Origin: an uncultured Clostridia bacterium
Lineage (GTDB): Bacteria; Bacillota; Clostridia; Oscillospirales; Ruminococcaceae
Reading direction: 5' to 3'
Assembly (NCBI GenBank): GCA_947588775.1
Contig: CANPZQ010000011.1
Location: forward strand, 1 to 25,405
Length of the DNA: 25,405 bases
Below are positions 6,732-15,652 of the stretch, piece after piece (position 1 is the stretch's first letter; each line of letters starts with the position of its first letter). The position numbers and the translations under genes are program-made. The notes under the pieces were generated by a model. The model was not told where the DNA came from. It did not search any database and saw only the letters and a program-made list of their open reading frames with translations.

Positions 6732-8228
6732 TTACCAAACCTCCTGCAAATCGTCCGCCGGAGCACCCGTCTTGAATATCTCGATATTCTTCAGAAGCAC
6801 CGTCAGATACCCCTTCGGCTGCGAGAAGGACGTATGCCCGTTGAGCTTAACCGTCACCCGGTTCGCGCCGGTATCGTAAAACTCCAGCGTGTCCTGGTCG
6901 CCGTCGGTGCAGTGAAATACTATCTCGCAAATTTTTGAATCCTCCGCCGGCTCCTCAAAGCAGAGGTCGTCAATCGGGCATTTCAACATAAACTCGTAGA
7001 GAATCTTGAAGGTTTCAAGGTCGAACGGCTCGCCGTCGAGCGTTCCGGTCGTCATCTCCTTGTCCGCGACGTTTGAATCCATCTCGAAGAGATAGTGCGC
7101 CGTAACGGCCGGGCTCGCCTTTTCGTCGTTGTAGTTGATGTCGATATAGTCGAGCGAGTAGATGTAGTTCGACGTCATCATGGTCGAAATAATCCCGATT
7201 GGCTGGAAAGTCGCGTAAGGAACCTCGTCGGCGGTGACGATATATACCGCGTCAATCCCCCGGAACATCGCGTACCAGAGCGCGGCCTCGTCGGTTTCGG
7301 CTCCCGTGTCGTCAAGGACGTACTGCGCGACATTTCCGATGTCGAGATGGTAGTTTTGAAGCTCCGCGTCGAGGTTCACCGTGCAGAACGGGTCGTCGAG
7401 GCCGTATTCGCGAAGGTCCTCCTCCGTCGGGTGAACGCATGCGACGTTATACGCCGTAAGCCCCCAAAGCCCGTACATGATTGCGTTCGAGTTCGTTATG
7501 TCAAGATATGCGTAAACCGGCTCAATCATTACCTGCGAGGAAGCCATCGTGATTTCCTCCGACGAGTATTTCTTGGTGTCGTCGACAAATTCTATGTCGT
7601 AGTCGAGGTCCTTTCGGGTGATAACCATATGGTCGAGGGTCGGCGCGGTGTTGTTAGAGGCGATTTCGTCGGTGATGACAAGGCTCACAAAATCTTCAAC
7701 CCGGTTGAAGAAATAATTCGAGCTGTTTAAAAGCACCGTGTAAACGTCCCTTGAATCCGCGAGCCTCATATAGCGCGCGTTGGTATCGGGCGAATCTATT
7801 CCGTAATAAACCGTATAGCTCCCGCCGTCGCGAAGCTCAACGTCTACGCTCGCCTCGGGCGAATCCTCCGAAAGGCCGTATTTTTCAAGGTCCTGCGCGT
7901 TCTCCTCGACAAGTGCCTGAGTGGTGAGCTTGGATATGCAGTTCGCGGCCGCGTCGAGGGTGGTGGAGTTCTGGCGAAAATCCGAAATCTCGTCGATTAC
8001 GAATCCCCCGACCCCGTTTCTCGCCTCATAGCCGCCGTTCTCGTTTTTAACGGTGAATTTCGCTATTCCGTCGCGGTTATAGGATAAAAGGTCGGTCGCA
8101 GTCGACTGAGCTTCGCCGTCGCTTTCCTCGGCCTCCTTCGGCTGAGTGAGAATAAGAACCATAAGGACTATCGCCATGCTTAAAATAAAGAGTCCGATTA
8201 CAAGAAGGTTTCTTACCCGCTTGGACAT
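6732..8228 (-). CDS. DUF4340 domain protein of a gliding-type ABC cassette
   Basis: A 498-residue protein with one N-terminal membrane segment (about residues 8-27, cytoplasmic SKRVRN before it) and a large extracellular part. The portion after residue ~45 has repeated blocks of the DUF4340 kind, such as AKFTVKNENGGYEARN...GGFVID, LEKYGLSEDSPEASVDVEL and YTVYYGIDSPDTNARYMRLADSRDVYTV. A related block, LREYGLDDPFCTVNLDAEL, follows near residue 270. Family members are encoded after a GldG-like gene; their molecular role is unknown. The start ATG overlaps the upstream stop by one base (TAATG), so the two are translationally coupled. It is the last gene of the cassette. It probably works at the cell surface with the ABC transporter encoded by the preceding three genes. 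Confidence 0.85.
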   Translation of the reverse strand: MSKRVRNLLVIGLFILSMAIVLMVLILTQPKEAEESDGEAQSTATDLLSYNRDGIAKFTVKNENGGYEARNGVGGFVIDEISDFRQNSTTLDAAANCISKLTTQALVEENAQDLEKYGLSEDSPEASVDVELRDGGSYTVYYGIDSPDTNARYMRLADSRDVYTVLLNSSNYFFNRVEDFVSLVITDEIASNNTAPTLDHMVITRKDLDYDIEFVDDTKKYSSEEITMASSQVMIEPVYAYLDITNSNAIMYGLWGLTAYNVACVHPTEEDLREYGLDDPFCTVNLDAELQNYHLDIGNVAQYVLDDTGAETDEAALWYAMFRGIDAVYIVTADEVPYATFQPIGIISTMMTSNYIYSLDYIDINYNDEKASPAVTAHYLFEMDSNVADKEMTTGTLDGEPFDLETFKILYEFMLKCPIDDLCFEEPAEDSKICEIVFHCTDGDQDTLEFYDTGANRVTVKLNGHTSFSQPKGYLTVLLKNIEIFKTGAPADDLQEVW

Positions 8229-9787
8229 TATTTGTGCCTCCTTCTTATCCAGACAAAGGTGCCGACGGCGAGAACCGCGACGGGGATTATAACCGCGAAC
8301 GTCAGCGTGAGCACCCTGCGCTGAGCCTCGGTGATGTCAAAGGTTCCCGTGTTGACAATCTTCGGGGTGATGGTTATTCCCTCCGACTTTCCGGTTATTT
8401 CGTTAAGCATCGAAATGATTACATAGCCGTTGTTGAAAGAGGCGTTCTGGGTGAAGTAGGAGTTTACCATCATATCCGACCCGAATACGATTACATATGT
8501 GTAGGTGGAAATGTGGGTGTCCTGATTGATTTTTTTCTGCTTGCCGATAACGAGGGAATTGAAGCTTCCTCTCTCGGCGGCGGTTTCGTAGTCCGCGCCG
8601 TCCGGCAGGGACATATCCGCCAGAAACGCCGACGCCGACGACGCCACAACCGGCTCGCAGGAATATGTCGAATCGACGTTTTCAAAGCGCGTTGTAATCG
8701 GCCTTGCGTTCGGAACGACAAACGGCAGTCCGGGGTTGGTAACGTCTGTGGTATAAGCCTCGGTTTCGGCGACAATATCCTGATAGGTATAGGCTGGGTA
8801 CTGGATATAGCGGTTTTCGTCGTGTTCGTTTATTATCTTCTTTTCCACCGTCATTCCGTACTTATAAAGCAGTCCGTCGAGGTTCGGGGTGTCGGTCTGC
8901 TCGACCGAGGCGATATAGATAAGGTCCTTTTCGAGCATTCCCCCGCCCTGGAGCCAGTTCTCGATTTTCGTTATCTCCGCTTCGGAATAGTCTACCTTCG
9001 GCGCGGGGATAATCGCGAGGTCGACCTCGTCGGAAATCTCCTCCGTGGAAATATTTACCTCGGTAAGAAGATAGCCGTTGCGGTCCAAAAGCGTCGTAAG
9101 CCCCGAAACGTCCGATTCGTTCGCGCCCTCGCGGCTTAGAACCGCAACCGTGACGGGGTTGGCGTCGGTAACGGCCATAATCGCCGACGTGATTGCCTGT
9201 TCCGCGCTCGAAGAGCGGATATAGCCGTAGGCGTTGAACATCTGATGCGTTCTCTGCGCGCCGTAAACCTGCGCCATCTGAGCAAGGGTCGCGGTATAGT
9301 CGTCCGGCACGACGATTATATCGACGAGCGAAACGATTTTGACTCTTTCATGAAGCCCGTCGGCGGGCTCTACAATTATGTCCCCGGAATTAAGCTCGAT
9401 GTCGTAGGAAGCGACAAAATCGGGGTTTGAAAGCCTGTCGATATAGCTTACGGTAATCCCGCCGTTGTGCTGGGTATAGTTTTTGAGAAGCTCCGCCGTC
9501 TGCGAGGTAAATTCGCTGATTTGGCGGTATTCCTCCTCCGTCGCCATAACCGTTATCGACACCGGCGTTTCAAGGCTCTCGATATAGCCGGCGGTTTCGT
9601 CGCTTATAGTATAAATCGAGCCGGAGGTAAGGTCGAGGGTAATCGGGAAGCGGTCGAAGAGCATCGTCGCGACGATATTTACCATTACTATCGCCGCAAT
9701 TACGAATACCGTGAGCGCGGTCGCGAAGGAGCCGTATTTGAGGCGGCGTTTGTTGATTTTTCCCTTTAATTTTTCGGTTAGTTTCAT
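8228..9787 (-). CDS. GldG-like ABC transporter auxiliary protein
   Basis: A 519-residue protein with a membrane segment near residues 22-46 and another at the C-terminus (about 488-513, ending IRRRHK). Between them lies a long extracellular region. LDLTSGSIYTISDETAGYIESLETPVSITV near residues 52-81 is typical of the ABC_transp_aux (GldG) family. In Bacteroidetes GldG works with GldA and GldF; in Clostridia the equivalent cassette has no established substrate. AAGGGGG precedes the ATG at 9787 and the gene lies 13 bases after the permease stop. The usual glycine-rich turn before the membrane-proximal domain is present (WLQGGGMLEKDLIYIAS). Confidence 0.85.
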   Translation of the reverse strand: MKLTEKLKGKINKRRLKYGSFATALTVFVIAAIVMVNIVATMLFDRFPITLDLTSGSIYTISDETAGYIESLETPVSITVMATEEEYRQISEFTSQTAELLKNYTQHNGGITVSYIDRLSNPDFVASYDIELNSGDIIVEPADGLHERVKIVSLVDIIVVPDDYTATLAQMAQVYGAQRTHQMFNAYGYIRSSSAEQAITSAIMAVTDANPVTVAVLSREGANESDVSGLTTLLDRNGYLLTEVNISTEEISDEVDLAIIPAPKVDYSEAEITKIENWLQGGGMLEKDLIYIASVEQTDTPNLDGLLYKYGMTVEKKIINEHDENRYIQYPAYTYQDIVAETEAYTTDVTNPGLPFVVPNARPITTRFENVDSTYSCEPVVASSASAFLADMSLPDGADYETAAERGSFNSLVIGKQKKINQDTHISTYTYVIVFGSDMMVNSYFTQNASFNNGYVIISMLNEITGKSEGITITPKIVNTGTFDITEAQRRVLTLTFAVIIPVAVLAVGTFVWIRRRHK

Positions 9788-9800
9788 GCTTCCGCCCCCT

Positions 9801-10505
9801 TTACGACCATCTGCGGCGTTCTAAGACGCGCACCGTCAGAAACAGGAATATCACCGTCGCGCTTATGAAAAACAAAACGTTCGAGAAGTCGAAAACGCCG
9901 TAGGTGAAGGGGCTGTAGCGGTCGGAAAAGGACAGCTCCGAGAATATTCTCGCTATCCAACGAACCGGGATTATCGCGGCGATTGAGCTTATAAGATAGA
10001 GCGCGACCATGCAGGCGAAGCCGCCTATCGCGGCGATTACCTGGTTTTCGGTCAGCGACGAAATCAGCATTCCGACCGCGATATACGCGGCCCCCAAGAG
10101 CAGCAATCCGACGACGTTCCCCAAAACCGTAAGCCACGAAACCGCGCCGTAGAACGATACGACTACCGCGTATACAAGCGTCATCGCCACGCCCATCGAA
10201 TAGATTATCATCGCGGCTAAAAACTTCCCGATTACAAGCGCGGAGAGGCTTATCGGCGCGGTGAGAAGAAGCTGGTCGGTCTTTTGACGCTTTTCCTCGG
10301 AGAGGGTACGCATCGTAAGAATCGGTATAAGCACCAAAAGTATAAAGAACAGCCCGGAATACATTCCGCCCATGTCGGTGGAGCCGTACTGAAGGCTCGT
10401 CACCCCGAAGAGAACCCCCGAACCCGCGAAAAAGGCGGTCAGGAAGATATAGCCGATAAGCGAGTCGAAGTATGCCCGCGTTTCACGCTTTAAAATCGCA
10501 CTCAT
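9801..10505 (-). CDS. ABC-2 type permease (GldF-like)
   Basis: A 234-residue integral membrane protein with about six hydrophobic segments: roughly residues 15-35, 50-70, 95-120, 130-155, 162-187 and 205-228. It opens with MSAILKRETRAYFDSLIGY, a form typical of ABC-2 permeases that pair with GldG-like proteins. It contains LVLIPILTMRTLSEEKRQKTDQLLLTAPIS, the conserved cytoplasmic coupling loop of this family, where the EEK segment contacts the ATPase. Its ATG overlaps the ATPase stop as ATGA (10502-10505), which fits coupled translation and a stoichiometric complex. The substrate is unknown. Confidence 0.88.
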   Translation of the reverse strand: MSAILKRETRAYFDSLIGYIFLTAFFAGSGVLFGVTSLQYGSTDMGGMYSGLFFILLVLIPILTMRTLSEEKRQKTDQLLLTAPISLSALVIGKFLAAMIIYSMGVAMTLVYAVVVSFYGAVSWLTVLGNVVGLLLLGAAYIAVGMLISSLTENQVIAAIGGFACMVALYLISSIAAIIPVRWIARIFSELSFSDRYSPFTYGVFDFSNVLFFISATVIFLFLTVRVLERRRWS

Positions 10506-11503
10506 TTTTTGTCCGCCTCCTCATAGTGTTCGGCAAGGTCGTCCGCCTTGCCGGCCAAAAATTCCGTAACGCTTTCGCCCATCGTGAGCTTCAGGAATAT
10601 ATCCTCCAAGGAAAGCTCGCTCGAGCGAAGCCCGAGAATATACCAGTTCCGGGACATAAGCCTGCGGTTGAGCTCGCGGCGTATGTCGGTTCCCTCGACC
10701 GCCTCGATGTTGTATTCCCAGACGCCCTTTTCGCGCTGCATGTCGGCGACGACCGACACGACCCCGGGAATCGTTTCCACAAGCTTTATAACCTCGTCCT
10801 TCGGGCCGTCTATTCTCGCAATAAGCTTGTGGTCGGCGGTGAGCTCCCGCGAGAGGTTGTCGGCGGTGTCGTCGGCGACAATTTTTCCCTGATTGATGAC
10901 GACGATTCTGTCGCAAACCGCCTGAACCTCCGAGAGAATATGCGAAGAAAGAATAACCGTATGGTTTTTGCCGAGCTTTTTAATAAGCGTGCGGATTTCG
11001 ATAATCTGCTTCGGGTCGAGGCCGACCGTCGGTTCGTCCAAAATAAGGACGTTCGGGTTTCCGACAAGTGCCTGAGCGAGCCCTACGCGCTGTTTATAGC
11101 CCTTCGAGAGGTTATTTATGCGGCGGTTGTAGACGTTGTCGATTTTTACAAGCTCGCAGATTTCCTTTAAATGGGTGTTTCTCGGAAGCCTGCACCCGCG
11201 GAGCTCGTAGACGAACCGGAGGTATTCCTTTACCGTCATATCGAGGTAAAGCGGCGGAAATTCCGGAAGATAGCCGATTTCCTTCTTCGCGGCAATCGGG
11301 TCCTCCAAAATGTCGTGGCCGTTGATGTAGGCCTCGCCCGAGGTCGATGAGAGATAGCCGGTAAGGATATTCATCGTCGTCGACTTTCCCGCGCCGTTCG
11401 GCCCCAAAAATCCGAGGATTTCGCCGTCGTTCGCCCGAAAGCTTATCCCCGCGACGGCACGCTTGTCGCCGTAGGTTTTAACAAGATTTTTTACTTCAAT
11501 CAT
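10502..11503 (-). CDS. ABC transporter ATP-binding protein (GldA-like)
   Basis: A 333-residue ATPase. It carries Walker A GPNGAGKST (residues 34-42), signature LSKGYKQRV (about 132-140), Walker B VLILDEP with catalytic E157, and H-loop H188. The C-terminal ~110 residues (after about 220) form the extra domain seen in ATPases of drug- or polymer-type ABC-2 exporters and of gliding cassettes. It is followed with a 4-base overlap by the permease gene, then the GldG-like and DUF4340 genes. GGGGAGG lies upstream of the ATG at 11503. Only 17 bases separate it from the gltX stop, so it may share the long upstream transcript. Confidence 0.9.
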   Translation of the reverse strand: MIEVKNLVKTYGDKRAVAGISFRANDGEILGFLGPNGAGKSTTMNILTGYLSSTSGEAYINGHDILEDPIAAKKEIGYLPEFPPLYLDMTVKEYLRFVYELRGCRLPRNTHLKEICELVKIDNVYNRRINNLSKGYKQRVGLAQALVGNPNVLILDEPTVGLDPKQIIEIRTLIKKLGKNHTVILSSHILSEVQAVCDRIVVINQGKIVADDTADNLSRELTADHKLIARIDGPKDEVIKLVETIPGVVSVVADMQREKGVWEYNIEAVEGTDIRRELNRRLMSRNWYILGLRSSELSLEDIFLKLTMGESVTEFLAGKADDLAEHYEEADKK

Positions 11504-11520
11504 TGCCTGCCGCCTCCCCG

Positions 11521-12969
11521 CTATGCCTTAAGCATGGCTATAGAGCGTTTCATGCGCTTAAGCGTTTCCTCTTTGCCGATGATGTCCGCGGCCTCGATGG
11601 CTCCGCCGGGGGTGAACTGCTTTCCGGTAATCGCTACCCGAACAGGCCAGAGAAGATAGCCGTTTTTTACCCCCATTTCGGCGATTAAATTAAACAGAGC
11701 GTCATGAATTCCGTCAAAATTCCATTCCGTAATATTTTCAAGCACCGGAAGAACCTTCTCCAAAACCTCAAGCGAGGTTTCGCGGTTGGTTTTCATCTTT
11801 TTGTTCTCATAGAGCGACAAATCGTAGTCGGGCATCTCGTCGAAGAAGTCCACCTGCTCCGGAATGTCGGTCAGAACCTCGGTTCGGGGCTGGAGAAGCG
11901 TCGCGATTTTTTTGACGTCGAAGTCGCCCTTGCAGGTTTTTCTGATATAGGGCTCGGCGACCTTCGCAAATTCGTCCTCGCTGAGCGCGCGGATATACTC
12001 GCCGTTGATGGCCCGAAGCTTCAGCGGGTCGAAGATGGCGGGCGACTTTGAGAGCCCCGAGATGTCGAATTCCTCGACGAGCTCCGGGAGCGAGAAAATC
12101 TCCCGCTCGCCCTTCGGCGACCAGCCCAGAAGCGCGATGTAGTTCACAATCGCGTCGCTGAGGTATCCTTTAGAGATGAGGTCGTCGTAGGAGGCGTCGC
12201 CGTCGCGCTTGGAGAGCTTGTGCTGCTTGTCGCGCATAATGTGCTCGACGTGGATATAAACGGGCTCCTCCCAGCCGAACGCCTCATATAAAAGCGTGTA
12301 TTTCGGCGCGGAGGCAAGGTACTCGTTCCCCCTTACGACGTGGGTAATCTTCATAAGGTGGTCGTCGATTACGTTTGCGAAGTTATATGTCGGAAGCCCG
12401 TCTGTTTTAAGAAGAATCTGGTCGTCGAGAGTGGAGTTTTCAACCGTGATGTCGCCGTAGAGAACGTCGTGGAAGGTGGTAGTCCCGGTTTCGGGAATCG
12501 CCTGGCGGATTACATAAGGCACCCCGGCCTTAAGCTTTTCCTCGATTTCCTCTTTGGAAAGACGGCGGCAGTGGCGGTCGTACATCGGGTTCACGCCGGA
12601 GGCCTCCTGGACGGCTTTGAGCTCCTGCAAACGCTCCTTGTCGCAGAAGCAGTAGTACGCCCCGCCGAGCTCGACGAGCTTTTCGGCGTATTCCTTATAG
12701 ATTTCGCGCCGCTCGGTCTGGATATACGGCCCGTAGTTGCCGCCGACGTCGGGGCCTTCGTCCCAGTTAAGGCCGACTGCCCTAAGAGAGCTGTAGATTA
12801 CCTCGTTCGCGCCCTCAACGTAGCGTTCACGGTCCGTGTCCTCGATTCTGAGGATAAATTTTCCGCCCGCCTTTTTGGCGATGCAGTAGGTAAACAGCGC
12901 GGTGCGAAGCCCTCCGACATGGAGATAACCCGTCGGGGAGGGCGCGAACCTCGTTCTCACTTCACTCAT
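11521..12969 (-). CDS. gltX: Glutamyl-tRNA synthetase
   Basis: A 482-residue class I synthetase that charges tRNA-Glu. The HIGH-type signature is PSPTGYLHVGG (residues 10-20). The KMSKS-type loop is KLSKR (251-255). A CFC...Y-x3-C arrangement (C107, C109, Y130, C134) resembles the zinc site found in some glutamyl-tRNA synthetases. The C-terminal anticodon-binding region is present and the length is normal. Whether it also charges tRNA-Gln (as needed where GatCAB is used) cannot be told from this window. The start ATG at 12969 has GGAG upstream and overlaps the end of ribF by 8 bases, indicating transcription with the infB-ribF operon. Confidence 0.96.
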   Translation of the reverse strand: MSEVRTRFAPSPTGYLHVGGLRTALFTYCIAKKAGGKFILRIEDTDRERYVEGANEVIYSSLRAVGLNWDEGPDVGGNYGPYIQTERREIYKEYAEKLVELGGAYYCFCDKERLQELKAVQEASGVNPMYDRHCRRLSKEEIEEKLKAGVPYVIRQAIPETGTTTFHDVLYGDITVENSTLDDQILLKTDGLPTYNFANVIDDHLMKITHVVRGNEYLASAPKYTLLYEAFGWEEPVYIHVEHIMRDKQHKLSKRDGDASYDDLISKGYLSDAIVNYIALLGWSPKGEREIFSLPELVEEFDISGLSKSPAIFDPLKLRAINGEYIRALSEDEFAKVAEPYIRKTCKGDFDVKKIATLLQPRTEVLTDIPEQVDFFDEMPDYDLSLYENKKMKTNRETSLEVLEKVLPVLENITEWNFDGIHDALFNLIAEMGVKNGYLLWPVRVAITGKQFTPGGAIEAADIIGKEETLKRMKRSIAMLKA

Positions 12970-13828
12970 GGTTTATTAACTCCTTTACAGTTTTTATGTC
13001 ACGCTCAACGGTTTCCCGAAGCTCGTCGAGAGAACCGAATCGCCTTTCTTCCCTTAAAAATTTCCCGAGCCCGACCCTTGCGCAATCGCCGTAAACCTCG
13101 CCGTCGAAGTCTATAAGGTGGGTTTCGATAACCGTTTCCCCGTCCGAGTGGACTGTCGGCCGGTCGCCGACGTTCGTTATCCCCCAAAAGCTCTTTCCGT
13201 CAATCTCCGTCCGGCTCATATATACCCCCTTTTTCGGGAGCACAAGCCGCCGGTCGTAGGCGATATTCAGGGTTCGGATTCCCATCTTCCTGCCGATTTG
13301 CGAGCCGTGGAGGATTTCCCCCTCGAAGCCGTAGGCGTATCCCAAAAGCCTCCCGGCCTCAAGGGTTTCGCCCCGCTCGATAAGCCCGCGAATTCTCGTG
13401 GTGCTGATGGGTTCGCCGCCGTCGTATAAAAGCGGCACGATTGAAACCTCTATTCCCTTTTCGCGGCAAAGAGCCCCGAGCTCTTTAGCACCCGCCGAAG
13501 CGTCCCTTCCGAAGCGGAAATTTTCCCCGCAGAACACCCTTTCGGCATGTATTTCTTTATCTATTATGCTGTCGACAAATTCTTTGGGCGTAAGCCCGCA
13601 AAGCTCCGAAAAATCCCGGGAAATAACGCCGTCCGCGCCGGCCTTTATAAGTGCCTCGCGCTTTTTTCGGTCGGTCATTAAAAGCCCGCGCTTCCCCTTT
13701 GGGGAAAAGCCCTCGGAATTAAATGTGAAAACAAGCTTTTTTCCGTCGGCCTTCAGAAGCTCCGAAACCGCGCTCATATGCCCCCGGTGGAGGCCGTCGA
13801 AAAGCCCCAAAAGCAGATTTACCGTCAT
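12962..13828 (-). CDS. ribF: Bifunctional riboflavin kinase / FMN adenylyltransferase
   Basis: A 288-residue protein that makes FMN and then FAD. The N-terminal nucleotidyltransferase domain has GLFDGLHRGH (residues 8-17) and STTRIRG. The C-terminal flavokinase domain has GRKMGIRTLNI where most relatives have G-R-x-L-G-F/Y-P-T-A-N: the metal- and nucleotide-contacting Thr and Asn are kept, while Pro is Arg and Ala is Leu. KKGVYMSR and GITNVGDRPTV follow and support an intact kinase domain. The protein is slightly shorter than usual (about 305-315). It begins 1 base after the truB stop and overlaps gltX by 8 bases. Confidence 0.93.
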   Translation of the reverse strand: MTVNLLLGLFDGLHRGHMSAVSELLKADGKKLVFTFNSEGFSPKGKRGLLMTDRKKREALIKAGADGVISRDFSELCGLTPKEFVDSIIDKEIHAERVFCGENFRFGRDASAGAKELGALCREKGIEVSIVPLLYDGGEPISTTRIRGLIERGETLEAGRLLGYAYGFEGEILHGSQIGRKMGIRTLNIAYDRRLVLPKKGVYMSRTEIDGKSFWGITNVGDRPTVHSDGETVIETHLIDFDGEVYGDCARVGLGKFLREERRFGSLDELRETVERDIKTVKELINHE

Positions 13829-13829
13829 A

Positions 13830-14705
13830 TTATATCTCCCAGAAGCTCTTTTTCAGCCTTAGTTCGCCGTCGACGATTTCCGCAAGCCCCAAAAATTCCG
13901 AGCCGTAAACCCGATAGAGCTCGCTTTTGCCTGAAATTTTAACTCTTCGGGGGTCGAGCCTAACGCCGTTTCGGAACATTTTTTCCTGCGCGGCCGACAA
14001 ATCTATCCGCCCGAAGCCCTCAAAGCAGCTTTCAACCGGAACGGCGAGCGACATCGGGTCTTCGGCGGCGGCTATTTCATCAACCGAACGGCACCGGGAA
14101 ATTTCAAACCCCTGCGAATAGGTCCGCCGAAGCTCCGTCATCGTCCCGAGGGTCCCGATGCGGCGGCCGAGATCGTCGATAAGGGTGCGGATATATGTCC
14201 CCTTAGAGCAGGAAACCGACAGCCCGCCCGACTGCTCATCCTCAGAAAAATCAGTCAGCTTTATTGAATATATCTCGATTTCGCGGGGTGCGCGCTCGAC
14301 TTCTTCTCCCCGCCTCGCGAGGTCGTAAAGCCGCCTGCCGTTTACCCTCACCGCCGAATACATCGGCGGGAGCTGGCTTATCTTCCCGACAAAGCCGGAA
14401 AGCGCGGCCTCAATATCGCTCCGGCGGGCGGTTTTTCCGCTTTTTTCGAGGATTTCGCCGGTTATGTCCTGAGTGTCGGTCGAAAAGCCGAGCCTGAACC
14501 TCGCCTCATAGCGTTTTTCGCCGTCGGGAAGAAGGTCTATCGCCCCGGTCGCCCTCCCGAGAAAGACGGGAAGAACCCCCGTCGCCATCGGGTCGAGGGT
14601 GCCGGAGTGGCCGACGCGCTTTATCCTCGTGATTCCGCGGATTTTCGCGCATACGTCGAACGACGTCCAGCCGGCGGGCTTGTCTACGAGAATTATCCCG
14701 CTCAC
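13830..14705 (-). CDS. truB: tRNA pseudouridine-55 synthase
   Basis: A 291-residue enzyme that converts U55 of the tRNA T-loop to pseudouridine. It has the family N-terminus MSGIILVDKPAGWTSFD, then RVGHSGTLDPMATGVL with the catalytic Asp at residue 38. Further TruB features are PPMYSAVRVNGRRLYDLARRG and the SCSKGTYIRTLIDDLG block. A short PUA-like C-terminal domain ends the protein. Its ATG overlaps the nrnA stop by 4 bases. Position between nrnA and ribF is the standard Firmicutes order. Confidence 0.96.
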   Translation of the reverse strand: MSGIILVDKPAGWTSFDVCAKIRGITRIKRVGHSGTLDPMATGVLPVFLGRATGAIDLLPDGEKRYEARFRLGFSTDTQDITGEILEKSGKTARRSDIEAALSGFVGKISQLPPMYSAVRVNGRRLYDLARRGEEVERAPREIEIYSIKLTDFSEDEQSGGLSVSCSKGTYIRTLIDDLGRRIGTLGTMTELRRTYSQGFEISRCRSVDEIAAAEDPMSLAVPVESCFEGFGRIDLSAAQEKMFRNGVRLDPRRVKISGKSELYRVYGSEFLGLAEIVDGELRLKKSFWEI

Positions 14706-15652
14706 AGATATTCCTCTGCGATTGCGACGACGGTTTTATATGCCTCGTCGGCGGGTTTTTCGACGCTGCAACCGGCGGCGCGGTTGTGACCGCCTCCGCC
14801 GAGCCTTCCGGCAATCGCCGAAGCGTCGGTATCGACGGTTCTCACCGAAACCTTGTACGTTCCGGGGTCCTCGGCCTGCTGCTTTAGGGTGATTCCGATT
14901 CTTACGCCTTCGACGGAAAGGGGTATCCCAGCGAAGCCGTCGAGGTCGGCGCGGTCGAAGCCGAAGCGGTCAATCTGCTCGTTCGTGATGGTTATAACGG
15001 CGATTTCGCCGTCGTGTTCAAACTTCATCGAGCCGATTATCTCCTGCTCGGCGAGGATTCTTCCCCGCGACTTAATCTGGAACATCTCGCGGTTGATATA
15101 TGCCGCTCTCGCGCCGAGGCCGATTAAATTGGCCGCCGCGCGGTGGGCCTCCGGCGATGTGTTCTCGAACATAAAGCAGCCGGTGTCGGTCGCGATTCCG
15201 GTATAGAGGCAGTCGGCGATAAGCGGATTGATCTTTGCGCCGATATTTCTTAAAAGCTCGTAGATTATCAGGCAGGTCGCGCAGCTGTCGCCGTCGACGA
15301 AGCTCTGGCGGGCGAACTCGCGGTTGGACTTGTGGTGGTCGATGCAGACGTCGACTTTTTCCGCATATTCGTCGAGCGGCGAGCCCAGAAGGTTCGTATC
15401 TGCAATATCGACCGAAACGACGGCCTTTTCCTCGAAATCCATGTCCTTGTAATCCTCATAGAGGAAAGAAAATTTTTTCGGGAAGCCCTCGGAATTTTTG
15501 ACGTTCGCCTTTTTTCCGACGCTTCTTAACCAGTATGTCAGCGCGAACCCCGCGCCGATGGTGTCGCCGTCGGGGTGCATGTGGGTCAGGACGGTGACGT
15601 TGTCGATTTTTTCAAGAATTTCGGCAAGCCGCCGAAGCATTTCAGCCGTCAC
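14702..15652 (-). CDS. nrnA: DHH-family nanoRNase / pAp phosphatase (NrnA)
   Basis: A 316-residue phosphoesterase that degrades 2-5 nt RNA remnants and, in many Firmicutes, dephosphorylates 3'-phosphoadenosine 5'-phosphate. DHH motif I is HMHPDGDTIGA (residues 24-34), motif II VSVDIAD, motif III DHHKSN (105-110). The C-terminal DHHA1 domain ends with the substrate-binding GGGGHNRAAGC. All metal-coordinating His and Asp residues expected are present. It overlaps rbfA by 4 bases upstream and truB by 4 bases downstream. Confidence 0.93.
   Translation of the reverse strand: MTAEMLRRLAEILEKIDNVTVLTHMHPDGDTIGAGFALTYWLRSVGKKANVKNSEGFPKKFSFLYEDYKDMDFEEKAVVSVDIADTNLLGSPLDEYAEKVDVCIDHHKSNREFARQSFVDGDSCATCLIIYELLRNIGAKINPLIADCLYTGIATDTGCFMFENTSPEAHRAAANLIGLGARAAYINREMFQIKSRGRILAEQEIIGSMKFEHDGEIAVITITNEQIDRFGFDRADLDGFAGIPLSVEGVRIGITLKQQAEDPGTYKVSVRTVDTDASAIAGRLGGGGHNRAAGCSVEKPADEAYKTVVAIAEEYL

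Noticed and set aside
6279..6938. Several open frames of 60-136 codons on both strands in the repeat island
   Set aside because: They run through hairpins and the nested palindrome, have low-complexity Arg/Pro/Gly content and no ribosome binding sites. The inverted repeats explain the sequence better than coding does.
8234..9139. 301-codon frame antisense to the GldG-like gene
   Set aside because: It is an antisense shadow; the minus-strand gene has a proper start, membrane segments and coupled neighbours.
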